Assembly: GCA_903848955.1 (NCBI GenBank) | Contig: CAINHS010000003.1 | Location: forward strand, 1 to 64,000 | Reading direction: 5' to 3' | Length of the DNA: 64,000 nucleotides | Source: an uncultured beta proteobacterium | Lineage (GTDB): Bacteria; Pseudomonadota; Gammaproteobacteria; Burkholderiales; Rhodocyclaceae | Shown: one piece after another, positions 21,140 through 30,845 of the stretch | Numbering within the stretch: the stretch's first letter is position 1 | Layout: every line of letters begins with the position of its first letter | Notes under the pieces: generated by a model | Databases searched by the model: none | What the model was told of the DNA's origin: nothing | Seen by the model: the letters and a program-made list of their open reading frames with translations, nothing else | Position numbers and translations under genes: made by a program

Positions 21140-22342
21140 TTATTCCGGCAGGCCGAGCACACGCTTGGCGATGATGTTGAGTTGTATCTCGGAACTGCCG
21201 CCGGCGATCGACAGCGACTTGGCATTCAGCCATTGCCGGGTGACCTCAAGCTCCTCCGGGCTGAAGCCCTCGCTTTCCCATCCCAGGCCCTGCAGACCCA
21301 GCGCCGCCACCATGGTCTCGGCGCTGCGTTTCTCGGTCTCCGCCATCTGGTATTTCATGGTGGCCGCCGCCCGGAACACGTCCTGACGCGCTTTCGCCAT
21401 CTCGACGATGCGCTGCTGGGTAAGGCGCTGCACGTGAGCTTCCATTTCCAGGCCGGCCACCTTGTCGCGCAGGACGGCATTGGCAATGCGGCCCTCAGAA
21501 CCGGCACAGGCCCGCCGCACCACGCCGACGAGGTCGGGACCGGGCATGTTGAGCTCGGCAAACTTGGACATGGCCGTGCGCTCATGCTGCAGCAGGCGCT
21601 TGGCCACGCCCCAGCCGCCGTGCAGGGCACCGACCAGGTTTTTCGCCGGCACCCTGACATTGTCGAAAAACACCTGGCAGAAATGCGACTTGCCGCTGAT
21701 CAGGTCGATCGGCCTGACTTCGATGCCGGGCGACTTCATGTCGATCAGCAGCATGCTGATGCCCTGCTGCTTGGCTGCCTGGTTGTCGCTGCGCACCAAC
21801 GCATACATGTAGTCGGCATGGTTGGCGTGGGAGGTCCAGATCTTCGAGCCGTTCACGACGAATCCGGCCTCGTCCTGCACCGCGCTCATCTTCAGCGAAG
21901 CCAGATCGGAACCGGCGTTGGGCTCGCTGAAGCCCTGGCACCAGCCGATCTTGCCGCGCGCGGTGGGCGGCAGGAAGGTCTGCTTCTGCTCGTCCGTGCC
22001 GAACTCGAGCAGCACCGGTCCGATCATCCAGATACCGAGGTTGATCTGCGGCGGCCGGCAGTGCAGCCGCGTCATTTCGGTCTCGAGCACGCGCACATGC
22101 GCCGCATCGAGGCCGCCGCCACCCAAGTCCAGCGGCCAGCCCGGCGCAAACCAGCCCTTGTCGCGCATGCGCTCGTACCACAGGCGCTGGTCCTCGCTCT
22201 GAAACTCGACCTGGCTGCCCGACATCACAAGTTCGCCATCGCCCGGCGGCGTGCGCATCGAGGGCGGGCAGTTGGCTTCAAGCCAGGCAGTCACCCCGGT
22301 GCGGAAAATTTGCAATTCGTCCAAGCTCTGCTCCTTGTTCAA
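21140..22342 (-). CDS. acyl-CoA dehydrogenase (long partner of tandem pair 2)
   Basis: WCQGFSEPNAGSDLASLKMSA; FVVNGSKIWTSHA; C-terminal IAGGSSEIQLNIIAKRVLGLPE. Confidence 0.9.
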   Translation of the reverse strand: MNKEQSLDELQIFRTGVTAWLEANCPPSMRTPPGDGELVMSGSQVEFQSEDQRLWYERMRDKGWFAPGWPLDLGGGGLDAAHVRVLETEMTRLHCRPPQINLGIWMIGPVLLEFGTDEQKQTFLPPTARGKIGWCQGFSEPNAGSDLASLKMSAVQDEAGFVVNGSKIWTSHANHADYMYALVRSDNQAAKQQGISMLLIDMKSPGIEVRPIDLISGKSHFCQVFFDNVRVPAKNLVGALHGGWGVAKRLLQHERTAMSKFAELNMPGPDLVGVVRRACAGSEGRIANAVLRDKVAGLEMEAHVQRLTQQRIVEMAKARQDVFRAAATMKYQMAETEKRSAETMVAALGLQGLGWESEGFSPEELEVTRQWLNAKSLSIAGGSSEIQLNIIAKRVLGLPE

Positions 22343-22366
22343 TGCGGATCGCTGCCCGCCGATGCC

Positions 22367-23443
22367 TCAGGCGGCAACCCGGTATTCATAGCTGCCCGCG
22401 GCCGTCAAACTGCGCCCGATGCGTCCCTGCTCGAGCAGGAAGGCCAGATGCGCCAGGGTCTCGCTGATCGCCAGGACGTTGTCGAGTTCGCTGCGACGGT
22501 CCGGAAACAAGCGCTGTGCCAGACCGAAAATGCTGTCGGGCAAGTCCGCGCACAAACCCAGCACGCGATCCAGCACGCCGAGATGATGCTGCCTCAATTC
22601 CAGCGCTCTGCGGCCGAGGCCGTAGAACGGCAGTTCGTGCGCCGGAAGTACCAGGGTGTCATCCGGCAACTTGCCGATGCGTTCCAGGGAGATGAACCAG
22701 TCCTTGAGCGGATTGGCTTCCGGCTCGAAGGGCAGTACGCCGACGTTGGGACTGATGCGCGCCAGCAATTGATCGCCGCTGAGCAAAACACCCAGTCCGG
22801 GGCAGTGCAGCGCGCAGTGCTCGGGCGAATGGCCTTCGCCGCCGCGCACCTGCCATTCCCGCCCGCCGATGACCAGGCTGTCGCCGTCGCGCAGACGCTG
22901 GTAGGCGCGCGCCAGAGGCGAGTCCACATGGAATTGTTTCAAGGCCTCGGCCATCTGCGTCAGCTGCTCCGCACTCAGGCCGGCGCGGCGGAAGTATTCC
23001 TTGTACTCCCAGGAGTCGAGTGACGCCTTTTCGCCGAACAGGCGCATGGCGAAGTATTCGGCGCGGCTCATGTACAGCGGCACGCGCAGCTTTTCCGTCA
23101 GCCAGCCGGCCAGACCGCAATGATCGCCGTGATGATGGGTGCTGATGATGCCGGTGACCGGTCCGTCGAGGCCCGGCAATATCTTTTCCCAGAGCGCGCG
23201 CGTCTGCCGGGTGTCGAAACCGGTGTCGATCATGCGCCAGCCGGCACCGTCGCGCACCAGATAAAGATTGATGTGATCAAGCGCCATCGGCAGCGGCATG
23301 CGCAGCCACTTGATGCTGCCCGGCACCACATCCACCAGGCTGCCGTCACAGGCGGGCGCCTGAAAAGGGAAGGCAAGCGGCTGCAGGCCGACTGCCTCGG
23401 GACTCGCCGCCATCCTCGCCTCCAGTTCCAGTCGCGCGGTCAT
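22367..23443 (-). CDS. MBL-fold metallo-hydrolase
   Basis: ISTHHHGDHCGLAGWL zinc-binding HxHxDH-type motif; HSPEHCALHCPGLGVLLSGDQLL. Confidence 0.88.
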   Translation of the reverse strand: MTARLELEARMAASPEAVGLQPLAFPFQAPACDGSLVDVVPGSIKWLRMPLPMALDHINLYLVRDGAGWRMIDTGFDTRQTRALWEKILPGLDGPVTGIISTHHHGDHCGLAGWLTEKLRVPLYMSRAEYFAMRLFGEKASLDSWEYKEYFRRAGLSAEQLTQMAEALKQFHVDSPLARAYQRLRDGDSLVIGGREWQVRGGEGHSPEHCALHCPGLGVLLSGDQLLARISPNVGVLPFEPEANPLKDWFISLERIGKLPDDTLVLPAHELPFYGLGRRALELRQHHLGVLDRVLGLCADLPDSIFGLAQRLFPDRRSELDNVLAISETLAHLAFLLEQGRIGRSLTAAGSYEYRVAA

Positions 23444-23449
23444 GTCCGT

Positions 23450-24628
23450 CTAGCGCCCGGCGCGGGGCATGCCCAGCCCGAATTGCGCGGCAATGTCGCG
23501 CAGCAGTTCATTCACGCCGCCGCCGAAGGTATTGATCAACGCCGAGCGGTACTCTTCCTCCAGCTTGCCGGCGAGCACGGCGGCGGCGCTGCCGTGACGG
23601 TAAAGCCCGCCGACGCCGGCCACTTCCATCAGTTTGCGGAGCACGGCGATCGGCGTCTCGGTGCCGAAAACCTTGGCTGCCGAAGCCAGGCCGACATCCA
23701 TCTTGCCCAGCGTCAGGTCGGCCGCCATGCGGTAGTTGAGCAGGCGCATGGCCTCGAGCTGGCGGTAGCAGTCGGCCAGCGCGCTGGCCACCCAGGGCTT
23801 GTCGATCGGCCGTGCGCCCGACTCGTCGGCACCGCGCGCCCAGGTCAGGGTTTCCATGAAGCAGCCGCGCGCCAGCACGCCGATGGCACCGAGACCGATG
23901 CGCTCGTGGTTAAGTTGCGAGGTGATCAGCTTCCAGCCGGCGTTCAGTTCGCCCACCAGCATGTCGGCGGGGACACGCACATTGTCGTAGTAGGAGGCGA
24001 AGGTCTGATGGCCGACGGTATAGATGGGCGTCCAGGAGACACCCGCAGACTTGGTATCGACGATGAGAATGGACACGCCCTTGTGCCGCGCCAGCTTGGG
24101 GTCGGTACGGCAGGCCAGCCAGACGTAGTCGGCAGCATCGATGTCGGAGGTGAAAATCTTCTGGCCGGTCACCTGGAAACCCCCAGCATCCGGAATCGCC
24201 GCTGTCTTCAGGGTAGCCAGATCGGTCCCGGCCGAGGGCTCGGTGTAGCCGATGGCGAAATGGATTTCGCCGGCGGCCATGCCCGGCAGGAATTTCTTCT
24301 TGTGCGCTTCCGAGCCATGCGCCATCAGCGCCGGCCCCACGGTATTGACGGTGACGAAAGGCAGTATGGCACCGGCGAGAAAGGCTTCCTCGAAGAATAT
24401 CAGCTGCTCCAGCGGCGTGTAGCCCTTGCCGCCGTACTCCTTCGGCCAGCCCACGGTCAGCCAGCCGTCCCGGCCCATGCGACGGATCAGCCCCTTGTAG
24501 GCGGCCAGCCTGTCCTTGTTGCCGAAATCATGTCGCAGCGCGAGGTATTCCGGCGTGACGATGCTGGCGAAATAGGCTCTGATCTCCTGCTTCAGCGCCA
24601 GTTGTTCGGGTGTCATATTGACGTGCAT
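23450..24628 (-). CDS. acyl-CoA dehydrogenase (long partner of tandem pair 3; ChsE-like candidate)
   Basis: IGYTEPSAGTDLATLKTAAI; FQVTGQKIFTSDIDAADYVWLACRTD. Confidence 0.9.
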   Translation of the reverse strand: MHVNMTPEQLALKQEIRAYFASIVTPEYLALRHDFGNKDRLAAYKGLIRRMGRDGWLTVGWPKEYGGKGYTPLEQLIFFEEAFLAGAILPFVTVNTVGPALMAHGSEAHKKKFLPGMAAGEIHFAIGYTEPSAGTDLATLKTAAIPDAGGFQVTGQKIFTSDIDAADYVWLACRTDPKLARHKGVSILIVDTKSAGVSWTPIYTVGHQTFASYYDNVRVPADMLVGELNAGWKLITSQLNHERIGLGAIGVLARGCFMETLTWARGADESGARPIDKPWVASALADCYRQLEAMRLLNYRMAADLTLGKMDVGLASAAKVFGTETPIAVLRKLMEVAGVGGLYRHGSAAAVLAGKLEEEYRSALINTFGGGVNELLRDIAAQFGLGMPRAGR

Positions 24629-24629
24629 G

Positions 24630-25733
24630 TCAGAGCTCCACTTCCGCAGCGGTTAACCAAAGACCCAGCGCGTCCAGATTGGCGGAGACGCCGCCGCAGG
24701 AAACCTCTATCGCCCTGCTCCAATAGGTGTAGCGATGGATGGGATAGCTGGTGTCGGCACCCATGCCGCCGTGCATGTGCTGCACCGCGTGCGTGACCCG
24801 ATGGCCGGTGTCGCAGGCCCATGCCTTGACCACGCCGGCGGCACCCTCCGCCTCGATGCCGGCATCAAGACGCCAGGTCAGTTGCCAGAGCGAGGAACGC
24901 AAGGCCTCGACGTCGATCAGGCAGTCGGCCGCCTTCTGCGAAATGGCCTGGAAGGTGGCAATCGGGTGGTCGAACTGGATGCGTTCGCTGGTATAGGCCA
25001 CGCCCCGTTTCAAGGCTTCACCGGCAACGCCGAGCTGCAGCGCACCGAGGCAGGCGGCGGCGCGCGGCGCCAGCCACCGCATGGCTTCGACTGCGAGTGC
25101 CGCAGCGCCAGGCAAGGACACGCCATTGAACTCCAGATCCGCCGCCGGTTCATGGTGGGTCATCATGCCGCCGGTCTTTTCAATGCCCGGCACTGCCAGG
25201 TCAATGACGAAGAGGCGGATGCCATCGGATGTCTTTGCCGGCAACAGCGCGAGAGCTGATTCCTGCGCCAGGGGCACGGCCGCAGCGCGACCACGCAGCG
25301 ACCAGCCGCCGCCGCTCTGCTCGGCCCGCAGGGCAAGACCGCTGCCGGAGAGAATTCCTGCCAGGCTCAGGGTGGCCAGTTTGCCACCCGAAACCAGTTC
25401 GGCCAGCCAATGCTGCTTGTCCTCAGCGCCGCCGAAAGCGGCCAGCGTCGCCGCCACCAGTTGACTGGTCCAAAGCGGCACGGGCGCCAGATGGCGGCCC
25501 TGGCACTCGAGCACCGCGGCCAGTTCGATCATGCCCAGGCCGCTGCCACCGTGCTCCTCTGGCAGCACCAGAGCCAGCAATCCGGTCTCTGCCAGGCTGC
25601 GCCACAGGGTCCGGTCGTAGGGTGCGCTTGCCGACCAGAAGCGCTGAATCTGTTCGTCGGCGCAATGATCGGCGAATACGCTCGACGCCAGATCGACGAT
25701 CGCGCGCTGGTCCTCGTTCATCAGAAAATTCAT
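24630..25733 (-). CDS. acyl-CoA dehydrogenase (short partner of tandem pair 3; ChsE-like candidate)
   Basis: IQFDHPIATFQAISQKAADCLIDVEA; HMHGGMGADTSYPIHRYTYWSRAIE. Confidence 0.9.
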   Translation of the reverse strand: MNFLMNEDQRAIVDLASSVFADHCADEQIQRFWSASAPYDRTLWRSLAETGLLALVLPEEHGGSGLGMIELAAVLECQGRHLAPVPLWTSQLVAATLAAFGGAEDKQHWLAELVSGGKLATLSLAGILSGSGLALRAEQSGGGWSLRGRAAAVPLAQESALALLPAKTSDGIRLFVIDLAVPGIEKTGGMMTHHEPAADLEFNGVSLPGAAALAVEAMRWLAPRAAACLGALQLGVAGEALKRGVAYTSERIQFDHPIATFQAISQKAADCLIDVEALRSSLWQLTWRLDAGIEAEGAAGVVKAWACDTGHRVTHAVQHMHGGMGADTSYPIHRYTYWSRAIEVSCGGVSANLDALGLWLTAAEVEL

Positions 25734-25838
25734 CGTCTTGTCATTTCAGTGGAGTGATTCGATAGGCACGCGGCCGCAATCAGGCGCGGAGTCATCATAG
25801 TTGCTGGCAACCGGGGCTTCCGGCAAAAAAAGCTCATA

Positions 25839-26426
25839 ATGGGTAAATCGCATTCTGCCGGATCTGCCATGCGCCCCAAGCCTGCGTCTGCCCCGGTCAC
25901 TTCGACCAGCATCAGCGACTTCATCACTGCCACCACCGACAAGCGCCTGCTGCTCGGCACCCTGATCAATCGTTTCACCACCGGCTATTTGCGCCGCGCC
26001 TATCAGGTATTTGAAGGTGATCTGGTGATGGCTCTGGTATTCGGGGAAATCGCCCAGTACAACATCTCGCGCGCCCTGCGCACGCTGATGGCCGAAAGCG
26101 AAAAGAAACCTCAGAACTGGAGGCAACTGGTCAAGGCCTTCGAACTGGAGAAGGTCGCACCGTGCAACGCACTGTCGATCAGCGAAGCCACCGGCATCCC
26201 GCGCGAAACCGTGAGGCGCAAGGTGAGGGAACTGGAGGCGCGCAAATGGCTGGTGCGGGAGGGAACCAACCGGCTCAGCGTGTCGCCCGACGTCTCCGCC
26301 CAACTGGAATCCTTCTCCCTGGAAATCCTGCAGGAATTCATTGCCACGATGCACCTGGTCAGCGATCTGCCGGAACCGGTGGCACGGCAACTGATCTCGA
26401 GCAAAACGATCCGCAGCCGTGCCTAG
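25839..26426 (+). CDS. winged-helix-type transcriptional regulator (start 25839 or 25869)
   Basis: NALSISEATGIPRETVRRKVRELEARKWLVREGTNRLSVS helix-turn-helix/wing; divergent from the ACAD operon. Confidence 0.7.
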   Translation: MGKSHSAGSAMRPKPASAPVTSTSISDFITATTDKRLLLGTLINRFTTGYLRRAYQVFEGDLVMALVFGEIAQYNISRALRTLMAESEKKPQNWRQLVKAFELEKVAPCNALSISEATGIPRETVRRKVRELEARKWLVREGTNRLSVSPDVSAQLESFSLEILQEFIATMHLVSDLPEPVARQLISSKTIRSRA

Positions 26427-26435
26427 CAGTTCCGT

Positions 26436-27611
26436 CTAAGCCATCCGGCCGAGGATGGCTCCGCCCGTCGGCACGCCGACGCCTGAAGTCACCAGGGCAT
26501 GGTTGACGGTCTTCTTCGGCTGGTTGACCGAGGTGCCGCGCACCAGGCGCACCGCCTCCATGATGCCGTTGACGCCATGGATGTAGGCTTCCGACAGCTG
26601 GCCGCCGTGGGTATTGGTGGGCAGGCGTCCGCCGGGACGCAGGTTGCCGGCCTTGACGAAGGCCTCGGCTTCGCCATAGTTGCAGAAACCCCAGGATTCC
26701 AGCTGCCACAGCACGATGGGGGAGAAGGCGTCGTAGATTACCGCCGCATCGATGTCGTCGGGCCGCAGACCGCACTGCGCGTAGGCCTCCTTGGCGGCGA
26801 TGTCCATCTCGGGAATGCGGGCGATCTCCGGCCGGTAGAACGAAGTCATCTCCTCCTGATCCTTGGCCAGACAATTTGCCACGCCGTTGATGAGGACCCC
26901 CGGCTGCCTGAGGTCCTTCGCCCGCTGCGGCGTGGTGACCACCACGGCACAGCCGCCGTCGCTCTCCTGGCAGCAGTCGAACAGCTTCAAGGGAGCGCAA
27001 ATCTTCTTTGCCGTATCGTATTCGGCACGGTCGAAGGGGCGCTGATAGAAGAAGGCCGCGGGATTGTTCAAGGCGTACTGGCGCGTTGAATGCGCGACCT
27101 CGAACAGTGCGTCCTGGGTGCAGCCGGTCTGATGCATGTAACGCTGGGTGAACATGGCCACCCAGGATGCCGGCGTCAGCAGGCCGAAGGGCATGTACCA
27201 GCCGTAGTGGATGGCGCTGCCGGTGATCAGGTTGCCCGACACGCCGTCGGAGTAACGCTGGCCGGAACGCCCGTTGAGGGCGCGGTAGCACACCACCACC
27301 TCGGCGACGCCGGTGGCCACCGCCATCGCCGCCTGCAGCAGCGTGCCGGTGGCCGCCCCGCCGCCGTAGGGAATGCGTGAATAGAACTTGAGATCCTCGC
27401 AACCGATGGCGCGGGCGACATCGACTTCCTCGTTCTGGTCAATCGTGAACGTCACCATGCCATCGACATCGGACGGCTTGAGACCGCAGTCGTCGAGGGC
27501 CTTCTTCACCGCCTCGGCGGCCAGCGACAGTTCCGAGCGCCCGGAGTCCTTGGAGAACTCGGTGGCGCCTATGCCGACGATCGCGGCCTTGTCTGCAATT
27601 TTCGCAACCAT
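26436..27611 (-). CDS. ltp2: thiolase-fold lipid-transfer protein, Ltp2-like steroid side-chain aldolase subunit
   Basis: KAAIVGIGATEFSKDSGRSELSLAAEAVKKALDDCGLKPSDVDGMVTFT...; NTHGGQLSEAYIHG; followed by ChsH1/ChsH2-like genes. Confidence 0.85.
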   Translation of the reverse strand: MVAKIADKAAIVGIGATEFSKDSGRSELSLAAEAVKKALDDCGLKPSDVDGMVTFTIDQNEEVDVARAIGCEDLKFYSRIPYGGGAATGTLLQAAMAVATGVAEVVVCYRALNGRSGQRYSDGVSGNLITGSAIHYGWYMPFGLLTPASWVAMFTQRYMHQTGCTQDALFEVAHSTRQYALNNPAAFFYQRPFDRAEYDTAKKICAPLKLFDCCQESDGGCAVVVTTPQRAKDLRQPGVLINGVANCLAKDQEEMTSFYRPEIARIPEMDIAAKEAYAQCGLRPDDIDAAVIYDAFSPIVLWQLESWGFCNYGEAEAFVKAGNLRPGGRLPTNTHGGQLSEAYIHGVNGIMEAVRLVRGTSVNQPKKTVNHALVTSGVGVPTGGAILGRMA

Positions 27612-27614
27612 CGT

Positions 27615-28043
27615 TCAAGCCTCCTTGGGCAGGGCTACGCGCACACTGCCGGACATGTGCGTACCCCAGACATTGTTGTCGCCGCTGACGGCGATATCCA
27701 CCGTGCCGGCAGCCTCATCCCTGGACTTCACTTCACCGCTGATGGTCATGATGAAGCCGGGCAGGTTGGGTGCGCCGAGCTTGACGTCGATGGCCTTCAG
27801 CGTGCACTCGGGGCCGGCCCAGTCGGTGACGTAGCGTCCCATCAGGCCGTTGCTGGTCAGGATGTTCATGAAGACGTCGGGCAAACCGACCGCCTGCGCC
27901 GCCTTCTTGTCGTGATGCACCGGCGTGAAATCGCGCGACACAATGGCGCCGCCGATGATCAGGCCGGCGGTAAGGGGGATGGTCAGCGGCGGCAGTTTCT
28001 CGCCGACGGCGACGCTGGCGAAGCGCCGTGTGGTTTTGTTCAT
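27615..28043 (-). CDS. chsH1: MaoC-like hydratase subunit (ChsH1-like)
   Basis: RDFTPVHHDKKAAQAVGLPDVFMNILTSNGLMGRYVTDWAG; gene order with ltp2 and chsH2. Confidence 0.75.
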   Translation of the reverse strand: MNKTTRRFASVAVGEKLPPLTIPLTAGLIIGGAIVSRDFTPVHHDKKAAQAVGLPDVFMNILTSNGLMGRYVTDWAGPECTLKAIDVKLGAPNLPGFIMTISGEVKSRDEAAGTVDIAVSGDNNVWGTHMSGSVRVALPKEA

Positions 28044-28072
28044 GGTCTCATCTCGCTATGCTGTTGTTGGGC

Positions 28073-29053
28073 TCAGGCGGGGTAGAAGTTGGGCAGCACG
28101 GTCTTGTCGTCGACGCGCTCCACCTTGCCCTTCACCTTCATGCCGATATACACCTTGTCGGCTTCGCAGCCGACGATGTTGGCCACCAGCCGCGTGCCTT
28201 CGCTCAGCTGGATCAGTCCGCATACCAGGGGATAGGGATAACCGGGGAATTTCGGATAACTGAGTTCCGTGAAACTGAACACTTCCCCTTCCAGGCTGGA
28301 CTCGATGGAGTCCCACTCCGTGGAATTGCAGACGCCGCACATCGGACGCGGCGGATGGCGCAGCGTGCCGCATTGCTTGCAGCGCTGGATCAGCAGTTTG
28401 CCCGCATCGATGGCTTCCCACCACCAGGCGTTGTCATGTCCGCGTGGTGCCTGGATGCGCGCCGGTGCGGCGGGCATGGCGTCGTCGGAGGTAGCGGCCT
28501 TGGCTTCGGCCGTCGCGACGTTGGGCTGGAACTTCAGCACGCGGAACACCTGCCGGCCGACTTTGGCGCCGGTCTGATCGGTAAATGTGTTGACCGTCTC
28601 GACGAAGTAGCCGACACCGCGCGCCGTGTTCTTGCGCTCGGAGATGCTGTCTATGGTCTGGTGCGAGGTGATCTGGTCGCCGGGGCGCAGATCGCGATAG
28701 AACTCGGTCCGGGTATTGGTGCCGAGTACGCCGGTGAAGCCATGCGCGTCGAAGATCGCATGCAGTTCGCGCTGCACATCCAGCTTGGCATCCGGCGCCG
28801 GTGTCTGGGCCATCGAATAGCCTTCCATGGCCCAGGTCAGCAACATGGTCGGCGGCGCGATGATGCCGTGCTTGGCCGATGTCGCGGCGAAAGCCTCGTC
28901 GGTATATACGGGGTTCTCGTCGCCCATCACTTCGGCCCAGTGCCGGATCATGGCCTTGTTGACGTCGTCCTTGCCCGTTCGTGGCGCGCTGACTTCGCCG
29001 CCGACGTAGGCTTGAACCTTGGCTTCGAAGGCTGTTATCTCTTCAGGAGTCAT
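28073..29053 (-). CDS. chsH2: MaoC-like N-terminal domain fused to DUF35/OB-fold zinc ribbon (ChsH2-like)
   Basis: N-terminal hotdog (MIRHWAEVMGDENPVYTDEAFA) plus C-terminal CKQCGTLRHPPRPMCGVC zinc ribbon and OB fold. Confidence 0.85.
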   Translation of the reverse strand: MTPEEITAFEAKVQAYVGGEVSAPRTGKDDVNKAMIRHWAEVMGDENPVYTDEAFAATSAKHGIIAPPTMLLTWAMEGYSMAQTPAPDAKLDVQRELHAIFDAHGFTGVLGTNTRTEFYRDLRPGDQITSHQTIDSISERKNTARGVGYFVETVNTFTDQTGAKVGRQVFRVLKFQPNVATAEAKAATSDDAMPAAPARIQAPRGHDNAWWWEAIDAGKLLIQRCKQCGTLRHPPRPMCGVCNSTEWDSIESSLEGEVFSFTELSYPKFPGYPYPLVCGLIQLSEGTRLVANIVGCEADKVYIGMKVKGKVERVDDKTVLPNFYPA

Positions 29054-29083
29054 GTTTGCTTTCCACCTTGGTCTGATTGATAG

Positions 29084-30556
29084 TTACGCGCCACCTGCGG
29101 CATGACGCCCGGCCTCGCGGCCAAAGAAACTCGAGTCGCCCAGCGACATGCCGGACGAATAGCCTTCGCCCCAGCGCGGCAGACCGCAGGCCGTGCGTCC
29201 TGCGGCATAGAGGCCGCCGATCACCTGGCCGCCGGCATCCAGCACCTGACCCGTGGTCAGCGTGGACAGGCCGCCCAGGGTAAAAAACGAGGCCGGGTAG
29301 TCTCGCTCGGAATAACTCATGGCGGCAAAGGGCGCCTCGACCAGGGGCTTGAGATAGGCCGCATCCTTGTGCCAGAGCGGATCGAGTCCCTGCCCGGCGT
29401 TGCGGTTGTAGCACTCGACCGTATGCGTCAGCTCACCCTGCGGCAGTCCCAGTTCGCTCTCGACTTCCTCCCAGGTCTCGCCGACTGCGGCGATGTCGAT
29501 ATCGGGCCTGGTCATCGGCCGCTTGAAAATGCTGTTGTCAACCAGCAGCCAGACGCGGCCGTTGGGCTGACGCAGCATGTAGTGCGTGACGCGGCCGTGG
29601 TAGGCGTCCTCGTTGATGAAGCGCTGGCCGTTCTCGTTGATGAAAATGCCCTTGACCAGCGATCCCGGCGGGAAGAAGGGGCGCGTGGCAAAGAACTGGT
29701 CCATGTGGATGGCCGCGGCGCCGACCGAGATGCCCATGCGTATGCCGGAGCCGTCGTCATTGCCCCCCGTGGTCGGAACCGGGCAGCCCAGCGCCTGCGG
29801 CGTGTAGCGGCGCAGCATTTCATCATTGCAGATGTAGCCGCCGGCACAGAGGATGACGCCCTTGTGCGCCCGCAGCATGCGCGGCTGGCCATCGATGCGG
29901 ACGACGAGGCCATGTACCTTGTTGTCTTCGTCGGCGATCAGGGCCAGCACACGGCTGCTGAAATGCGCCTCGACGCCGAGTTGCATGACCCTGGCCGTAA
30001 GCTTCTCCATGATCAGCTTGCCGGCACCCCAGCCTTCCATCTGCGCCGCATGGCCGCGCGGCGCAGGTTTGGCCTGTTGCGCGAAGGGCCAGGCCGCCTC
30101 GCTGCCGGACCAGATCAGGGTGTCGTCGGTGGTGGGTTCCAGCCACTTGCCCGGCAGGTAGGTGCCCTTGAAGGGAATGCCCTGCTCGTTGAGCCAGTGA
30201 TAATGGGCCAGCGCACTGTCGGCATAGAGGCGCACGCGCGCTTCATCGGCGCCCGGCCCGCCGGCCATCATCAGGTAGTTGAAGAAGTCTTCGGTGGCAT
30301 CCTCGAATCCGGCGGCCTTTTGCACCGGCGTGCCGCCGCCGCCGCCCAGATAGAATTCGCCGCCGGAAAGCGCTGCACTGCCCCCCGCGGCCGCCGCGAC
30401 TTCCAGAATGCATACTCTGGCACCGGCCTGATGGGCTTCGATCGCGGCGCAGGCGCCGGCGATGCCGAAGCCGGCAATGGCCACATCCGTTTCCATGTCC
30501 CAGTGCGCAACATCCTTCAGGCGCAGCGGATGGGACGGGGAATAGTTATTCGACAA
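29084..30556 (-). CDS. FAD-dependent dehydrogenase, KstD / fumarate-reductase flavoprotein family
   Basis: DVAIAGFGIAGACAAIEAHQAGARVCILE; GLYAAGRTACGLPRWGEGYSSGMSLGDSSFFGREAG. Confidence 0.85.
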   Translation of the reverse strand: MSNNYSPSHPLRLKDVAHWDMETDVAIAGFGIAGACAAIEAHQAGARVCILEVAAAAGGSAALSGGEFYLGGGGGTPVQKAAGFEDATEDFFNYLMMAGGPGADEARVRLYADSALAHYHWLNEQGIPFKGTYLPGKWLEPTTDDTLIWSGSEAAWPFAQQAKPAPRGHAAQMEGWGAGKLIMEKLTARVMQLGVEAHFSSRVLALIADEDNKVHGLVVRIDGQPRMLRAHKGVILCAGGYICNDEMLRRYTPQALGCPVPTTGGNDDGSGIRMGISVGAAAIHMDQFFATRPFFPPGSLVKGIFINENGQRFINEDAYHGRVTHYMLRQPNGRVWLLVDNSIFKRPMTRPDIDIAAVGETWEEVESELGLPQGELTHTVECYNRNAGQGLDPLWHKDAAYLKPLVEAPFAAMSYSERDYPASFFTLGGLSTLTTGQVLDAGGQVIGGLYAAGRTACGLPRWGEGYSSGMSLGDSSFFGREAGRHAAGGA

Positions 30557-30845
30557 AACGGTCTCCTCGGCTGTTGTCCGTCACCCTAAGCTTCGCTCGG
30601 TCAGGACGGGATGTCATACCTCATTTAGAGGAGGACGCCCGAATACGTGGCCGGCAATCTCTCCTTGGGCCAGGTTCGCCGGGATACACCATATGTCCGG
30701 AACCTCCGCGCCGGCGCCAAATACGCCCAATTTGGGTATCTTCTGCCGGCCCGGCGCCTTGGTCCGCATTATCGTTAACGCACTTGCATGGCGAAGACCT
30801 GGTCTTGGCCATCGCCGTCGCCAACGCTGATCAAGGGGAGAACAC

